Positions 5,281 to 12,122 of a DNA stretch of 12,122 bases are shown piece by piece; position 1 is the stretch's first letter; every line of letters starts with the position of its first letter. The DNA lies in the NCBI GenBank assembly GCA_964511405.1, contig CAZEFK010000214.1:1-12122 (forward strand), written 5' to 3'. Position numbers and translations under genes: made by a program. The notes beneath the pieces are model-generated. The model made no database searches. It had not been told where the DNA came from and saw only the letters and a list, made by a program, of their open reading frames with translations. Source of the stretch: CAZEFK01 sp964511405. Lineage in GTDB: Bacteria; Pseudomonadota; Alphaproteobacteria; Elsterales; Elsteraceae.

Positions 5281-8200
5281 TCAATCCTCCCCGACCGGCG
5301 CCGTCGTCGACACTGCGGCTGGGGCCGCGGCCCGCTGCCGGGCCGCCAGGCGGCGCACCACCACATAGAAGACCGGTGTGAACAGCAGGCCGAAGCCGGT
5401 CACGCCCAGCATCCCGAAGAACACGGCGGTGCCCAGCGACTGGCGCATCTCGGCGCCGGCGCCCGACGCGACCGCCAGCGGCACCACGCCCAGGATGAAG
5501 GCGAACGAGGTCATCAGGATCGGCCGCAGCCGGGTCCGCGCCGCGTCGATCGCGGCCTCGACGCGGTTGCGGCCTTCGTGCTCGGCCTGGCGGGCGAATT
5601 CCACGATCAGGATGGCGTTCTTGGCGGCCAGGCCGACCAGCACGACGAAGCCGACCTGGCCCAGGATGTCGACGGTCATGCCGCGCAGGAGCAGGCCGGA
5701 GACGGCGGCCAGAAGGCACATGGGCACGATCAGCACGACCGAGAACGGCAGCGACCAGCTTTCGTACTGGGCGGCCAGCACCAGGAACACGAAGACCACC
5801 GCCGCCCCGAACACCAGGATGCCGGTGTTGCCCGCCAGCTTCTCCTGGTAGCTCAAGTCGGTCCACTCGAAGTCGAAGCCGTCGGGCAGCCGCTCGTGCG
5901 CCAGCTTTTCCATGGCGGCCAGGGCGTAGCCGGTCGACACCCCGGGCAGCAGGTTCCCCTGCAGCTCGGCGGCGGGATAGAGGTTGTAGCGCGGCACCCG
6001 GTAGGGGCCGGTGCGGCTGGTGAACTGGGCGACCGAGCCGATCGGCACCATCTTGCCGGCGCTGTTGCGCGTCTTCAGGTTCGCGATGTCGCGCAGGTCC
6101 TCGCGGAACGGCCCGTCGGCCTGGGCCGTGACCCGGTAGGTGCGGCCCAGGAAATTGAAGTCGTTGATATAGGCCGAGCCCAGATAGACCTCCAGCGTCT
6201 GGAACACCTGGGACGGCGACACGCCCAGCATCTCGGCGCGCACCCGGTCGATGTCGGCATAGACCTTGGGCGTCGAGATGTTGAACAGCGAGAACACGCC
6301 GGTCAGCCCCGGCACCTGGTTGGCCGCGGCCACCAAGTCCTGGGTCGCGGCCTGCAGGGCGGGCAGGCCGCGGCCGCGGCGGTCCTCGATCATCATCTTG
6401 AAGCCGCCGGCATTGCCGATGCCGCGCACCGGCGGCGGCGGGATCACCAGGATGAAGGCCTCCTGGATCGCCGACAGCCGGCGCCGCAGGTCGGCCAGGA
6501 TATGGTCGGCGCTGAGGCCCTTGGCTTCGCGCTCGGCGAACGGCTTGAACGGCGTGAAGATGGCGCCGGCGTTGGGCGCGTTGGTGAAGGTGGCGCCGTC
6601 GAAGCCGGCGAACGGCACGGCATGGGCGATGCCGTCGGTGTGCAGCACGATGTCGGTGGCCTTGCGCACGACCGCGTCGGTGCGCGCCAGCGACGAGCCC
6701 GGCGGCAGCTGGACCACGACGATCAGGTAGCCCTGGTCCATGGCCGGGATGAAGCCGGTGGGCGCGCGGGCGAACTGCCAGCCGGTCAGGGCGATCAGCC
6801 CGCCATAGACCACCAGCATCAAGGCCGCGACCCGGATCAGGCGGCGGGTCAGGCCGCCATAGCCCGAGGCCAGCCGGTCGAAGCCGCGGTTGAACCCGTG
6901 GAAGAAGGCCCGGACCGGCCGCAGCAGCGGCGATGGCCGCTTGGGATGGGCGTCGTGCGGCTTGAACAGCACGCCGCACAGGGCCGGGCTCAAGGTCAGC
7001 GAGACGAAGCAGCTGATCGCGGTGGCGGTCGCGATGGTGACCGCGAACTGGCGGAAGAACTGGCCCTGGATGCCGCTGATGAAGGCGGCCGGGATGAACA
7101 CCGCGCCGAGCGTGAGCGCGATGGCGATCAGGGCGCCGCCGACCTCGTCCATGGTCCGGTGCGCCGCCTCCTTGGGGCTGAGGCCCAGGCGCAGGTTGCG
7201 CTCGACGTTTTCGACCACGACGATGGCGTCGTCGACGACGATGCCGATCGCCAGCACCAGCCCGAACAGCGACAGGTTGTTCAGGCTGAAGCCGGCGGCC
7301 GAGAGCACGATGAAGGTGCCGATCAGCGAGATCGGGATGGCCAGGATCGGCACCACCGAGGCCCGCCAGGTCTGCAGGAACAGGATGACCACCACGACCA
7401 CCAGGGCGACGGCTTCCCAGATCGTCTTGATCACCTCGTTCACCGACTCGGCGATGAACTGGGTCGGGTTGTAGACGACGTCGTAGGCCACGCCCGCGGG
7501 GAACGACGCCTTCAGGTCCTCCATGGTCGCCAGCAGCAGCTGGGCGGTGGCCAGGGCGTTGGAGCCGGGCAGCTGGTAGATCAGCATCGGCACGGCCGTC
7601 CGCGTGTCCAGATAACCGTTGGCGCCGTAATCCTGGGCGCCCAGCTCGACCCGGCCGATGTCGCGGATGCGCGTGACTCGGCCATCGGGGTCGGTGCGCA
7701 CCAGGATGTTCGCGAACTGGCGCGGATCAGTGAGGCGCCCCAAGGTCTCCACGCTGAGCTGGAAGGCCCCCTGGTGCGGCACCGGCGGCTGGTCGAGCTG
7801 GCCCGAGGCCACCTGCACGTTCTGGGCCTGCAGCGCCGCGACGACGTCCGATGCCGTCAGGCCGCGCGCCGCGATGCGGTCGGGGTCGAGCCAGATCCGC
7901 ATGGAATAGTCGCGGGCGCCGAAGATCACGACGTCGCCGACGCCGTGCAGGCGCGCCAGCACGTCGCGCACCTGCAGGGTCGCGTAGTTGGAGAGATAGA
8001 GCTGGTCGCGGCTGCCGTCCGGCGAATACAGATGGATCACCATCAGCATGTCCGGCGAGCTTTTCTTCACCGTGGTGCCCAGGCGCTGGACGGTGTCGGG
8101 CAGGCGCGGCGTGGCGATCGCGACGCGGTTCTGCACCAGCACCTGAGCGGTGTCGAGATTGGTGCCGAGCGCGAAGGTGATGGTCAGGCTGAGCTTGCCG

Positions 8201-8460
8201 TCGCCGGTCGCCTGGCTGACCATGTACAGCATGTTCTCGACGCCGTTGACCTCCTGCTCGATCGGCGTCGCGACGGTCTGGCTGACGACTTCGGCCGAGG
8301 CGCCCGGATATTGCGCGCTGACCACGATGGTCGGCGGCGCGATCTCGGGATATTGCGCGACCGGCAGCCGGAAATAGGCGAAGCCGCCGATCAGCACGAT
8401 GAAGATCGACAGCACCGCGGCGAAGATCGGCCGCTCGATGAACAGGTGCGAGAACTTCAT
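5281..8460 (-). CDS. RND multidrug efflux pump, inner-membrane transporter (MexF/OqxB-like)
   Basis: The protein is 1059 aa, full length for the HAE1 RND family, whose members use the proton gradient to expel drugs and other amphiphiles from the periplasm and inner leaflet. The N-terminus has FIERPIFAAVLSIFIVLIGG as TM1, then the porter-domain landmarks PVAQYPEIAPPTIVVSAQYPG and QNVQVASGQL. The proton relay is intact: Asp410 and Asp411 in GIVVDDAIVVVEN (TM4) and Lys947 in GLAAKNAILIVEFA (TM10). The pattern PDTVQRLGTTVKKSSPD and the PPPPVRGIGNAGGFKM loop look more like MexF/OqxB/BpeF than AcrB. The start ATG is seven bases after the stop of the fusion-protein gene, so the two are co-transcribed. 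No outer-membrane channel gene is present, so a TolC-like partner would be supplied from elsewhere. Substrate is unknown. Confidence 0.96.
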   Translation of the reverse strand: MKFSHLFIERPIFAAVLSIFIVLIGGFAYFRLPVAQYPEIAPPTIVVSAQYPGASAEVVSQTVATPIEQEVNGVENMLYMVSQATGDGKLSLTITFALGTNLDTAQVLVQNRVAIATPRLPDTVQRLGTTVKKSSPDMLMVIHLYSPDGSRDQLYLSNYATLQVRDVLARLHGVGDVVIFGARDYSMRIWLDPDRIAARGLTASDVVAALQAQNVQVASGQLDQPPVPHQGAFQLSVETLGRLTDPRQFANILVRTDPDGRVTRIRDIGRVELGAQDYGANGYLDTRTAVPMLIYQLPGSNALATAQLLLATMEDLKASFPAGVAYDVVYNPTQFIAESVNEVIKTIWEAVALVVVVVILFLQTWRASVVPILAIPISLIGTFIVLSAAGFSLNNLSLFGLVLAIGIVVDDAIVVVENVERNLRLGLSPKEAAHRTMDEVGGALIAIALTLGAVFIPAAFISGIQGQFFRQFAVTIATATAISCFVSLTLSPALCGVLFKPHDAHPKRPSPLLRPVRAFFHGFNRGFDRLASGYGGLTRRLIRVAALMLVVYGGLIALTGWQFARAPTGFIPAMDQGYLIVVVQLPPGSSLARTDAVVRKATDIVLHTDGIAHAVPFAGFDGATFTNAPNAGAIFTPFKPFAEREAKGLSADHILADLRRRLSAIQEAFILVIPPPPVRGIGNAGGFKMMIEDRRGRGLPALQAATQDLVAAANQVPGLTGVFSLFNISTPKVYADIDRVRAEMLGVSPSQVFQTLEVYLGSAYINDFNFLGRTYRVTAQADGPFREDLRDIANLKTRNSAGKMVPIGSVAQFTSRTGPYRVPRYNLYPAAELQGNLLPGVSTGYALAAMEKLAHERLPDGFDFEWTDLSYQEKLAGNTGILVFGAAVVFVFLVLAAQYESWSLPFSVVLIVPMCLLAAVSGLLLRGMTVDILGQVGFVVLVGLAAKNAILIVEFARQAEHEGRNRVEAAIDAARTRLRPILMTSFAFILGVVPLAVASGAGAEMRQSLGTAVFFGMLGVTGFGLLFTPVFYVVVRRLAARQRAAAPAAVSTTAPVGED

Positions 8461-8467
8461 CGGTTGC

Positions 8468-9637
8468 CTAGCCCTGGGTATCGGCGACGATGGTGCCGGG
8501 CTGGGGGGTGACCTTGGCGCCGGGGCGGGCCCGCATCAGCCCGTCGATGATGATCCGGTCGCCCTCGGCCAGGCCGCTGCGCACCACGCGCAGGCCGTCG
8601 ATCATCGGGCCGGGGCGAACCACCTTGGGCTCCACGGTGCCGTCGGCGGCGACCGTCAGCACCATCCGGCGGCTCTGATCGGTCAGCACGGCGCTGTCCG
8701 GCACCAGGACCGCCTTGTAGCGATCGGAGGCCGGCTGCCGGATCCGGCCGAACATGCCGGGCGCAATGAAGTTGCCGGGATTGGGCAGGGCGGCGCGCGC
8801 CCGGATGGTGCCGGCGCCGCGGTCGAGCTGGTTGTCGATGAAATCAAGCACGCCGTCATGATCGAAGCTCTTCTCGTCGCTGAGCCTGACCTGGATCGGG
8901 ATCTTGCGGTCGCGGGTCAGCAGCACCTCGCCCTTGGCGATGGCGCGCTGGTAGCCGAGATAGTCGGCTTCGCTCATGTCGTAGACAAAATAGATCGGGT
9001 TCAGCGACACGATGCTGGCCAGGAGGGTCGAGGTGCCGCCCGATCCGCCATTGACCAGGTTGCCGACGCTGACCTGGTGGGCGCCGATGCGGCCGCCGAT
9101 CGGCGCCGTGATGTGCGTGAACTCCAGATCGAGCTCGGCCGAGCGCTGGGCGGCGCGGGCGGCCTCGGTGGCGGCAACCGCCTCGCGCATGTCGGCCGTA
9201 CGCTCGTCAAAGGTGCTCTGGGCCGCGAAGTCGCGTGCCGCCAGCGCGCCGGTGCGCGTGAGCTGGCGGTTGGCGAGGTCGACCTTGGCCTGGTTCGAGG
9301 CGACCTGGGCCTTGGCCGAGGCCAGGGCCGCCTCGTAAGGCCGGGGGTCGATCACGAACAGCAGGTCGCCCTTGTTGACCAGCTGGCCGTCGGTGAAGTG
9401 GATCTCGGTCAGATAGCCGCTGACCCGCGCCCGCAAATCCACCGCATCCACCGCCGCGAACTGGCCGGTGTACTCGTCCTGCTCGACCACGTCGCGCACC
9501 ACGACCGGCGCGACGGTCACAGGCGGCGGCCCGCCCTGGGCGGCAGCCGGCTGCCCGGGCAGCAGCCCCAGCACTGCCAGCGCGGCCGCGGCGACCAGTG
9601 TCCGGCCGTTGATTCGAGGACAAACCGCATGGATCAT
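8468..9637 (-). CDS. RND efflux periplasmic adaptor (membrane fusion protein, MexE/OqxA-like)
   Basis: The adaptor bridges the RND pump encoded by the next gene and an outer-membrane channel. I chose the ATG at 9637 (389 aa), which has AGAGG eight bases upstream and a clear signal peptide (MIHAVCPRINGR, then a hydrophobic LVAAAALAVLGLLPG, then PAAAQ). An in-frame upstream start at 9700 would add 21 residues ahead of the signal and is unlikely. Domains in order are a beta-barrel/lipoyl strand start (PPPVTVAPVVVRDVVEQDEYTG), lipoyl half (RARVSGYLTEIHFTDGQLV, NKGDLLFVIDPRPYEAAL), a coiled-coil hairpin rich in Ala and Gln (about residues 90-165), the second lipoyl half (THITAPIGGRIG), then the barrel and membrane-proximal domains. 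There is no lipobox Cys at the cleavage site. Spacing to the pump gene is seven bases. Confidence 0.94.
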   Translation of the reverse strand: MIHAVCPRINGRTLVAAAALAVLGLLPGQPAAAQGGPPPVTVAPVVVRDVVEQDEYTGQFAAVDAVDLRARVSGYLTEIHFTDGQLVNKGDLLFVIDPRPYEAALASAKAQVASNQAKVDLANRQLTRTGALAARDFAAQSTFDERTADMREAVAATEAARAAQRSAELDLEFTHITAPIGGRIGAHQVSVGNLVNGGSGGTSTLLASIVSLNPIYFVYDMSEADYLGYQRAIAKGEVLLTRDRKIPIQVRLSDEKSFDHDGVLDFIDNQLDRGAGTIRARAALPNPGNFIAPGMFGRIRQPASDRYKAVLVPDSAVLTDQSRRMVLTVAADGTVEPKVVRPGPMIDGLRVVRSGLAEGDRIIIDGLMRARPGAKVTPQPGTIVADTQG

Positions 9638-9681
9638 GGCACAGGCCTCTGGCACGCCGAGACCCCGGACAGTCGGCGGTG

Positions 9682-9711
9682 GCGCAATCGGCCATAACAC
9701 CTATGCGCAAT
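9682..9711. promoter_or_regulatory. Possible operator: direct repeat GCGCAAT upstream of the efflux genes
   Basis: GCGCAAT occurs at 9682-9688 and again at 9705-9711, 23 bp apart and so about two helical turns. It lies in the 73-bp gap upstream of the adaptor gene, where a promoter and local repressor site for an efflux operon might be. No regulator gene is in the window. The repeat is only 7 bp and could be chance. Confidence 0.2.
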
Positions 9712-10406
9712 TATGCGGTATCGACCGCCCCGGGGCCCCGATTACTCACGGCACCCGACCATGATTTGTGCAGCGCGTCAAGGTAGCGGGGACGGGGTAG
9801 CGGGGGCGGGGCCGGCCGTCTCCGGCGGCGGGCGGCCAGGGCCGCCAGGCCGGCCGCCAGCAGCGCCGCCGTGGCGGGCTCGGGCACCGCGGTCAGCACC
9901 CGGACGTCGGTGAAGCGGAAGTCGACGGCGTCGTCGGTGCTGAGCAGGCCGCCCGGCCAGATGAATGCGATCTCGGTGGTCGGGGCGAACAGGGCGCCGA
10001 CGAAGCCGTCGAACGTCGTGCTCTCGCCATGGCGGACCATGGTGACCGGCACGCCCCAGAGGTCGAGCGCGTGGGCGGGCGAGGCGCCCTGGGCGGCGTG
10101 CACGTCGGCGGCGAAGCCGACCACGGCCATCGGCAAGGTCAGGATATATTCGTAGGCGCCGGCGCAAGGAAAGATGTCGCTGCGGCATTCGAAGTGGCCG
10201 GCGATGGTTCCGGCGCCGAGCTCGAGCGGCGGAAAGTCGGCGAGGCCGGCCTGGTCCAATCGCTGGATGCCGACGCCGGCGGGCTGGAACGGGCGGTCGG
10301 CGCCGGCGATCAGGGCGGCCCATTGGGCCGGGTCCAGGATCGGCGTGGCTGCGGCCGGCGTCGCGGCCGCCAGGCCGGCTGCAAGCAGAATTGCGGTCAG
10401 GCGCAC
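9711..10406 (-). CDS. Secreted PEP-CTERM sorting-domain protein of unknown function
   Basis: This 231-aa protein starts at GTG 10406, with GAGGGAGG just upstream, giving MRLTAILLAAGLAAATPAAA as a good signal peptide. A 13-residue upstream extension is possible but would bury the signal. The middle (about residues 20-170) has no family I recognise and looks beta-rich, with two Cys close together (FECRSDIFPC) that could form a disulphide. At about residue 174 comes VPEPAT, then a hydrophobic stretch (AALLAAGLAALAA) and an RRRRR cluster. This is the PEP-CTERM signal recognised by exosortase (EpsH-type) and tied to exopolysaccharide-associated surface display. Unusually, 34 residues rich in Pro follow the Arg cluster, where such proteins normally end. 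No exosortase gene is in the window. Confidence 0.82.
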   Translation of the reverse strand: MRLTAILLAAGLAAATPAAATPILDPAQWAALIAGADRPFQPAGVGIQRLDQAGLADFPPLELGAGTIAGHFECRSDIFPCAGAYEYILTLPMAVVGFAADVHAAQGASPAHALDLWGVPVTMVRHGESTTFDGFVGALFAPTTEIAFIWPGGLLSTDDAVDFRFTDVRVLTAVPEPATAALLAAGLAALAARRRRRPAPPPLPRPRYLDALHKSWSGAVSNRGPGAVDTA

Positions 10407-10419
10407 GACCCCCTCCCTC

Positions 10420-10442
10420 GTTGCGGTGCCCTCGACCGCAAC
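10420..10442. promoter_or_regulatory. 8-bp perfect inverted repeat upstream of the PEP-CTERM gene
   Basis: GTTGCGGT (10420-10427) and ACCGCAAC (10435-10442) flank a 7-base spacer. The site lies in the 67-bp gap between the oxygenase stop and the PEP-CTERM start, just ahead of the ribosome binding site on the minus strand. On the transcript no U run follows, so it is not a standard terminator. It could be a protein binding site or an mRNA hairpin. Confidence 0.3.
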
Positions 10443-10473
10443 CAACGTTCGAGGACGGCGGCCGGCCGAACCG

Positions 10474-11649
10474 CTACAGCGTGCGCACGAAGCCTTCGCG
10501 GATCAGGCCCCGCACCATGGACAGCTTGCTCTCGTCGGCCAGGCCCTGCAGGTCGCGCGGGCGGAAGCTCGGCGTCGAGAGGGCGAAGATCAGGGTCGGC
10601 CGGATCACGGCGGGATAGGCGATCGCCGCGGACTGGCAGATCAGGTGGACCTGGGCGCCGGCGTCGACCAGCCGATAGACCAGGTGCGGGCGGGCGCCGA
10701 CCGGCGTGTCCAAGGTCAGCCGTGACAGGCCGGCGAGTTGGGCGATCTGACCGTCGAGTTCGCCGGCCCGGGTCCGGATGAAGTCCAAGGCCAGGGTGTC
10801 GAGGACCCGGTCGGGCTTGCCCGCCGCGCCGAGGCGCCGCACGAGGTCGGCGAAGGTGGCGTGCACGGTCTCCGGGTCGTGATCGGAATTGGCGAAGCCG
10901 ACCGGCAGGTTGCGGCGGAACGCCGGATCCTCCAGGCATAGCATGGCAACCGTCTCGATCATCAGCTCGGCCCAGGTCTTGGCCATCACCGTCAGGGTGA
11001 TGTGCAGCGACGCCTGGTCGGTCGAGCGGGCGTCGTGCATCAGGCCGCGCGGACAGTAGAACAGGTCGCCTTGGTGGAGCGTGAACTCGGCCGACACCGG
11101 GCCGGGCTTGTCGCGCTCGCGGACATAGTCCTGCTGGATCAGCGGCAGCTCGATCTTGGTGTCGTAGGTCGCCCAGCGCTTGGAGCCGGCGACCTGCAGG
11201 ATGAAGACGTCGTAGCAGTCGTAGTGGGCGTGGAAGCCCTGGGCGCCGGGCGGCGTCAGATAGACGTTGGCCTGCAGGGGGCAGCTGAAGCGCTGTTCGG
11301 CGGCGTGGACGAGGGCGGCGACACCGGGCGGGCTCGGCCGCAGATGATTGAGCACGATGGTGGCGCCGTCGGCGAAGCGCTGGAACGCCCGCCGGGCGTC
11401 GAGCTGGCCGTCGGCGAAGCAATAGTCGCGATGATCGAGGTCCTGGCGCGCATCGACCAGCACGACGTCCGGGTGTCTGGGCGACTGGGTCGCGATATGG
11501 CGCTCGATCGCGGCAATATCGAGCAAGTCGCCGTAATAATCCGGATCGCGGCGCTCGACCAGCAGCGTGCGGCGCTCGTAGTAGTCCTTGAAGAAGGTGG
11601 CGGTGTCGACCGGCTGAATGATCCAATCGAAACTCAGGTCATCGCGCAT
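10474..11649 (-). CDS. JmjC/cupin_4-type Fe(II)/2-oxoglutarate-dependent oxygenase
   Basis: This 391-aa cytoplasmic protein resembles the bacterial ribosomal-oxygenase group (RoxA/YcfD, related to MINA53 and NO66), whose members hydroxylate protein side chains using Fe(II), O2 and 2-oxoglutarate. The iron triad is complete: His142-Tyr-Asp144 in GFHAHYDCYDVF, and His205 in FYCPRGLMHDA. Lys157 in GSKRW sits where the 2-oxoglutarate carboxylate is bound in this family. After the core (about residues 90-220) comes a helical region and a C-terminal winged-helix-like part, as in RoxA, and the length is comparable. I chose ATG 11649; a TTG just before it is possible. It is transcribed away from the flagellin gene. 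Its substrate is not shown by sequence: a ribosomal protein is the family expectation, while a flagellar target is only suggested by position. Confidence 0.88.
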   Translation of the reverse strand: MRDDLSFDWIIQPVDTATFFKDYYERRTLLVERRDPDYYGDLLDIAAIERHIATQSPRHPDVVLVDARQDLDHRDYCFADGQLDARRAFQRFADGATIVLNHLRPSPPGVAALVHAAEQRFSCPLQANVYLTPPGAQGFHAHYDCYDVFILQVAGSKRWATYDTKIELPLIQQDYVRERDKPGPVSAEFTLHQGDLFYCPRGLMHDARSTDQASLHITLTVMAKTWAELMIETVAMLCLEDPAFRRNLPVGFANSDHDPETVHATFADLVRRLGAAGKPDRVLDTLALDFIRTRAGELDGQIAQLAGLSRLTLDTPVGARPHLVYRLVDAGAQVHLICQSAAIAYPAVIRPTLIFALSTPSFRPRDLQGLADESKLSMVRGLIREGFVRTL

Positions 11650-11920
11650 CAATAATCAGATCCCACCGCCCAGACTGCGGACTTCACTGTCCACGATCGG
11701 TGCCAAGCATGCGCGCTGCGACCAAGCATCGCAAGCGGCTCGCTGCCGCACTGGACAGGCCGGATTCCGCCTTTGCATCGGATGGAGTTGTGACGGCAGC
11801 GAGCCAGCAATTAGTAAATATGCTATATGGCAGGCAATGGAACCAAATTTGACTTGATTCGGCTGTTTTTTCGACAGATCATCGTACGCAGGCCAAAAAT
11901 CGGCTTGGGAGACCCAAAAC
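11650..11920. other. Divergent intergenic region between oxygenase and flagellin genes
   Basis: This 271-bp stretch holds the promoters for both directions. It is clearly less GC-rich than the genes, notably at 11811-11870, where AT-rich runs resemble promoter DNA. A TTGACT at 11849-11854 lacks a convincing -10 partner. I found no clear sigma-28 (TAAAGTTT/GCCGATAA) or sigma-54 (TGGCAC/TTGC) match by eye. No small gene with a good start is evident. Confidence 0.5.
11905..11917 (+). promoter_or_regulatory. Short hairpin over the flagellin ribosome binding site
   Basis: TTGGG (11905-11909), AGA, CCCAA (11913-11917) form a perfect 5-bp stem with a 3-base loop. The Shine-Dalgarno GGGAG (11907-11911), nine bases before the ATG, lies in its 5' arm and loop. 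Such a fold could limit flagellin translation. FlbT acts on the 5' untranslated region of flagellin mRNA in Caulobacter, but whether this site is comparable is unknown. Confidence 0.35.
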
Positions 11921-12122
11921 ATGTCCAGCATCAATACCAACAACAACGCGCTCGTCGCGTTGCAGAACCTGACATCGACGCAGAACGCCCTGGCGACGTC
12001 GCAGCGGCGGGTCAGCACCGGCTACAGCGTGTCCAGCGCGCTCGATAACGGTGCGGTGTTCGCCATCGCCCAGAGCATCCGGACCGACATCGCGGGCTTG
12101 GCCGGCGTCAACCAGCAGCTGC
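11921..12122 (+). CDS. Flagellin, N-terminal part (3' end outside window)
   Basis: The first 67 codons of a flagellin, the filament subunit exported through the flagellar type III system and polymerised outside the cell. The sequence begins MSSINTNNNALVALQNL and continues with STQNALATSQRRVSTGYSV, ALDNGAVFAIAQSIR and AGLAGVNQQL. This is the conserved N-terminal coiled-coil (D0/D1) with the usual polar start and no cleaved signal peptide. The start ATG has GGGAG nine bases upstream. The style of the N-terminus suits alphaproteobacterial flagellins of the Rhodospirillales kind. The variable centre and C-terminal helix are beyond the window, so size and intactness cannot be judged. It is divergent from the JmjC-type oxygenase gene. 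Confidence 0.95.
   Translation, partial: MSSINTNNNALVALQNLTSTQNALATSQRRVSTGYSVSSALDNGAVFAIAQSIRTDIAGLAGVNQQL

Noticed and set aside
3405..5366. 653-codon minus-strand open frame opposite the SBP gene
   Set aside because: It is antisense to a well-recognised SBP gene, rich in Arg, His and Gly as expected for a shadow frame in GC-rich DNA, and matches no family.
5578..8511. 977-codon plus-strand open frame opposite the RND pump gene
   Set aside because: Its low-complexity Asp/Arg/Gly/His/Gln composition is a mirror of the pump coding sequence; the minus-strand frame has full RND motifs.
11656..12018. 120-codon minus-strand open frame upstream of the oxygenase gene
   Set aside because: It overlaps the flagellin start antisense, lacks a good ribosome binding site and resembles no protein family.
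1..12122. CRISPR array, tRNA or rRNA genes
   Set aside because: I saw no short regularly spaced repeats and no tRNA- or rRNA-like segments on either strand.

Overview
The window is GC-rich (about 70% in hand-counted host lines). Its trpB-trpA order, PEP-CTERM protein, MexEF-like RND pump and flagellin N-terminus suggest an alphaproteobacterium, plausibly Rhodospirillales. That placement is inference from gene content; no rRNA is present.

Positions 1-1316 hold the 3' end of trpB and all of trpA, joined by a GTGA overlap. The expected neighbour of trpA is a 497-aa family 5 ABC solute-binding protein (SBP) gene, now at 3765-5258. A 2.4-kb insertion separates the two. A 450-bp block (3' end of trpA, intergenic hairpin, SBP ribosome binding site, start codon and first codons) occurs twice with no difference that I can see, at 961-1410 and 3330-3779. 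Between the copies lie 1,919 bp. They begin with an out-of-frame, roughly 92% identical remnant of the 3' end of an SBP gene that carries a nonsense codon. A tightly coupled two-gene cassette follows: a DUF4365-like protein with a possible PD-(D/E)xK-type site, and a 382-aa protein of unknown function. Recombination between the 450-bp copies would excise a 2,369-bp circle and restore the trpA-SBP junction exactly. This is the most interesting part of the window and may be a small accessory or defence cassette lodged in a biosynthetic operon.

Positions 5281-11649 are all on the minus strand. In transcription order they encode an Fe(II)/2-oxoglutarate JmjC/cupin_4 oxygenase, a small secreted PEP-CTERM protein, a periplasmic membrane fusion protein, and an RND inner-membrane pump. 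The last two form a MexEF/OqxAB-like efflux pair with no outer-membrane channel gene here. The pump gene converges on the SBP gene with 22 bp between them.

Divergent from the oxygenase gene, after about 270 bp that are less GC-rich, a flagellin gene starts at 11921 and runs off the end. A short hairpin covers its ribosome binding site. The intergenic hairpin before the SBP gene likewise covers that gene's ribosome binding site.
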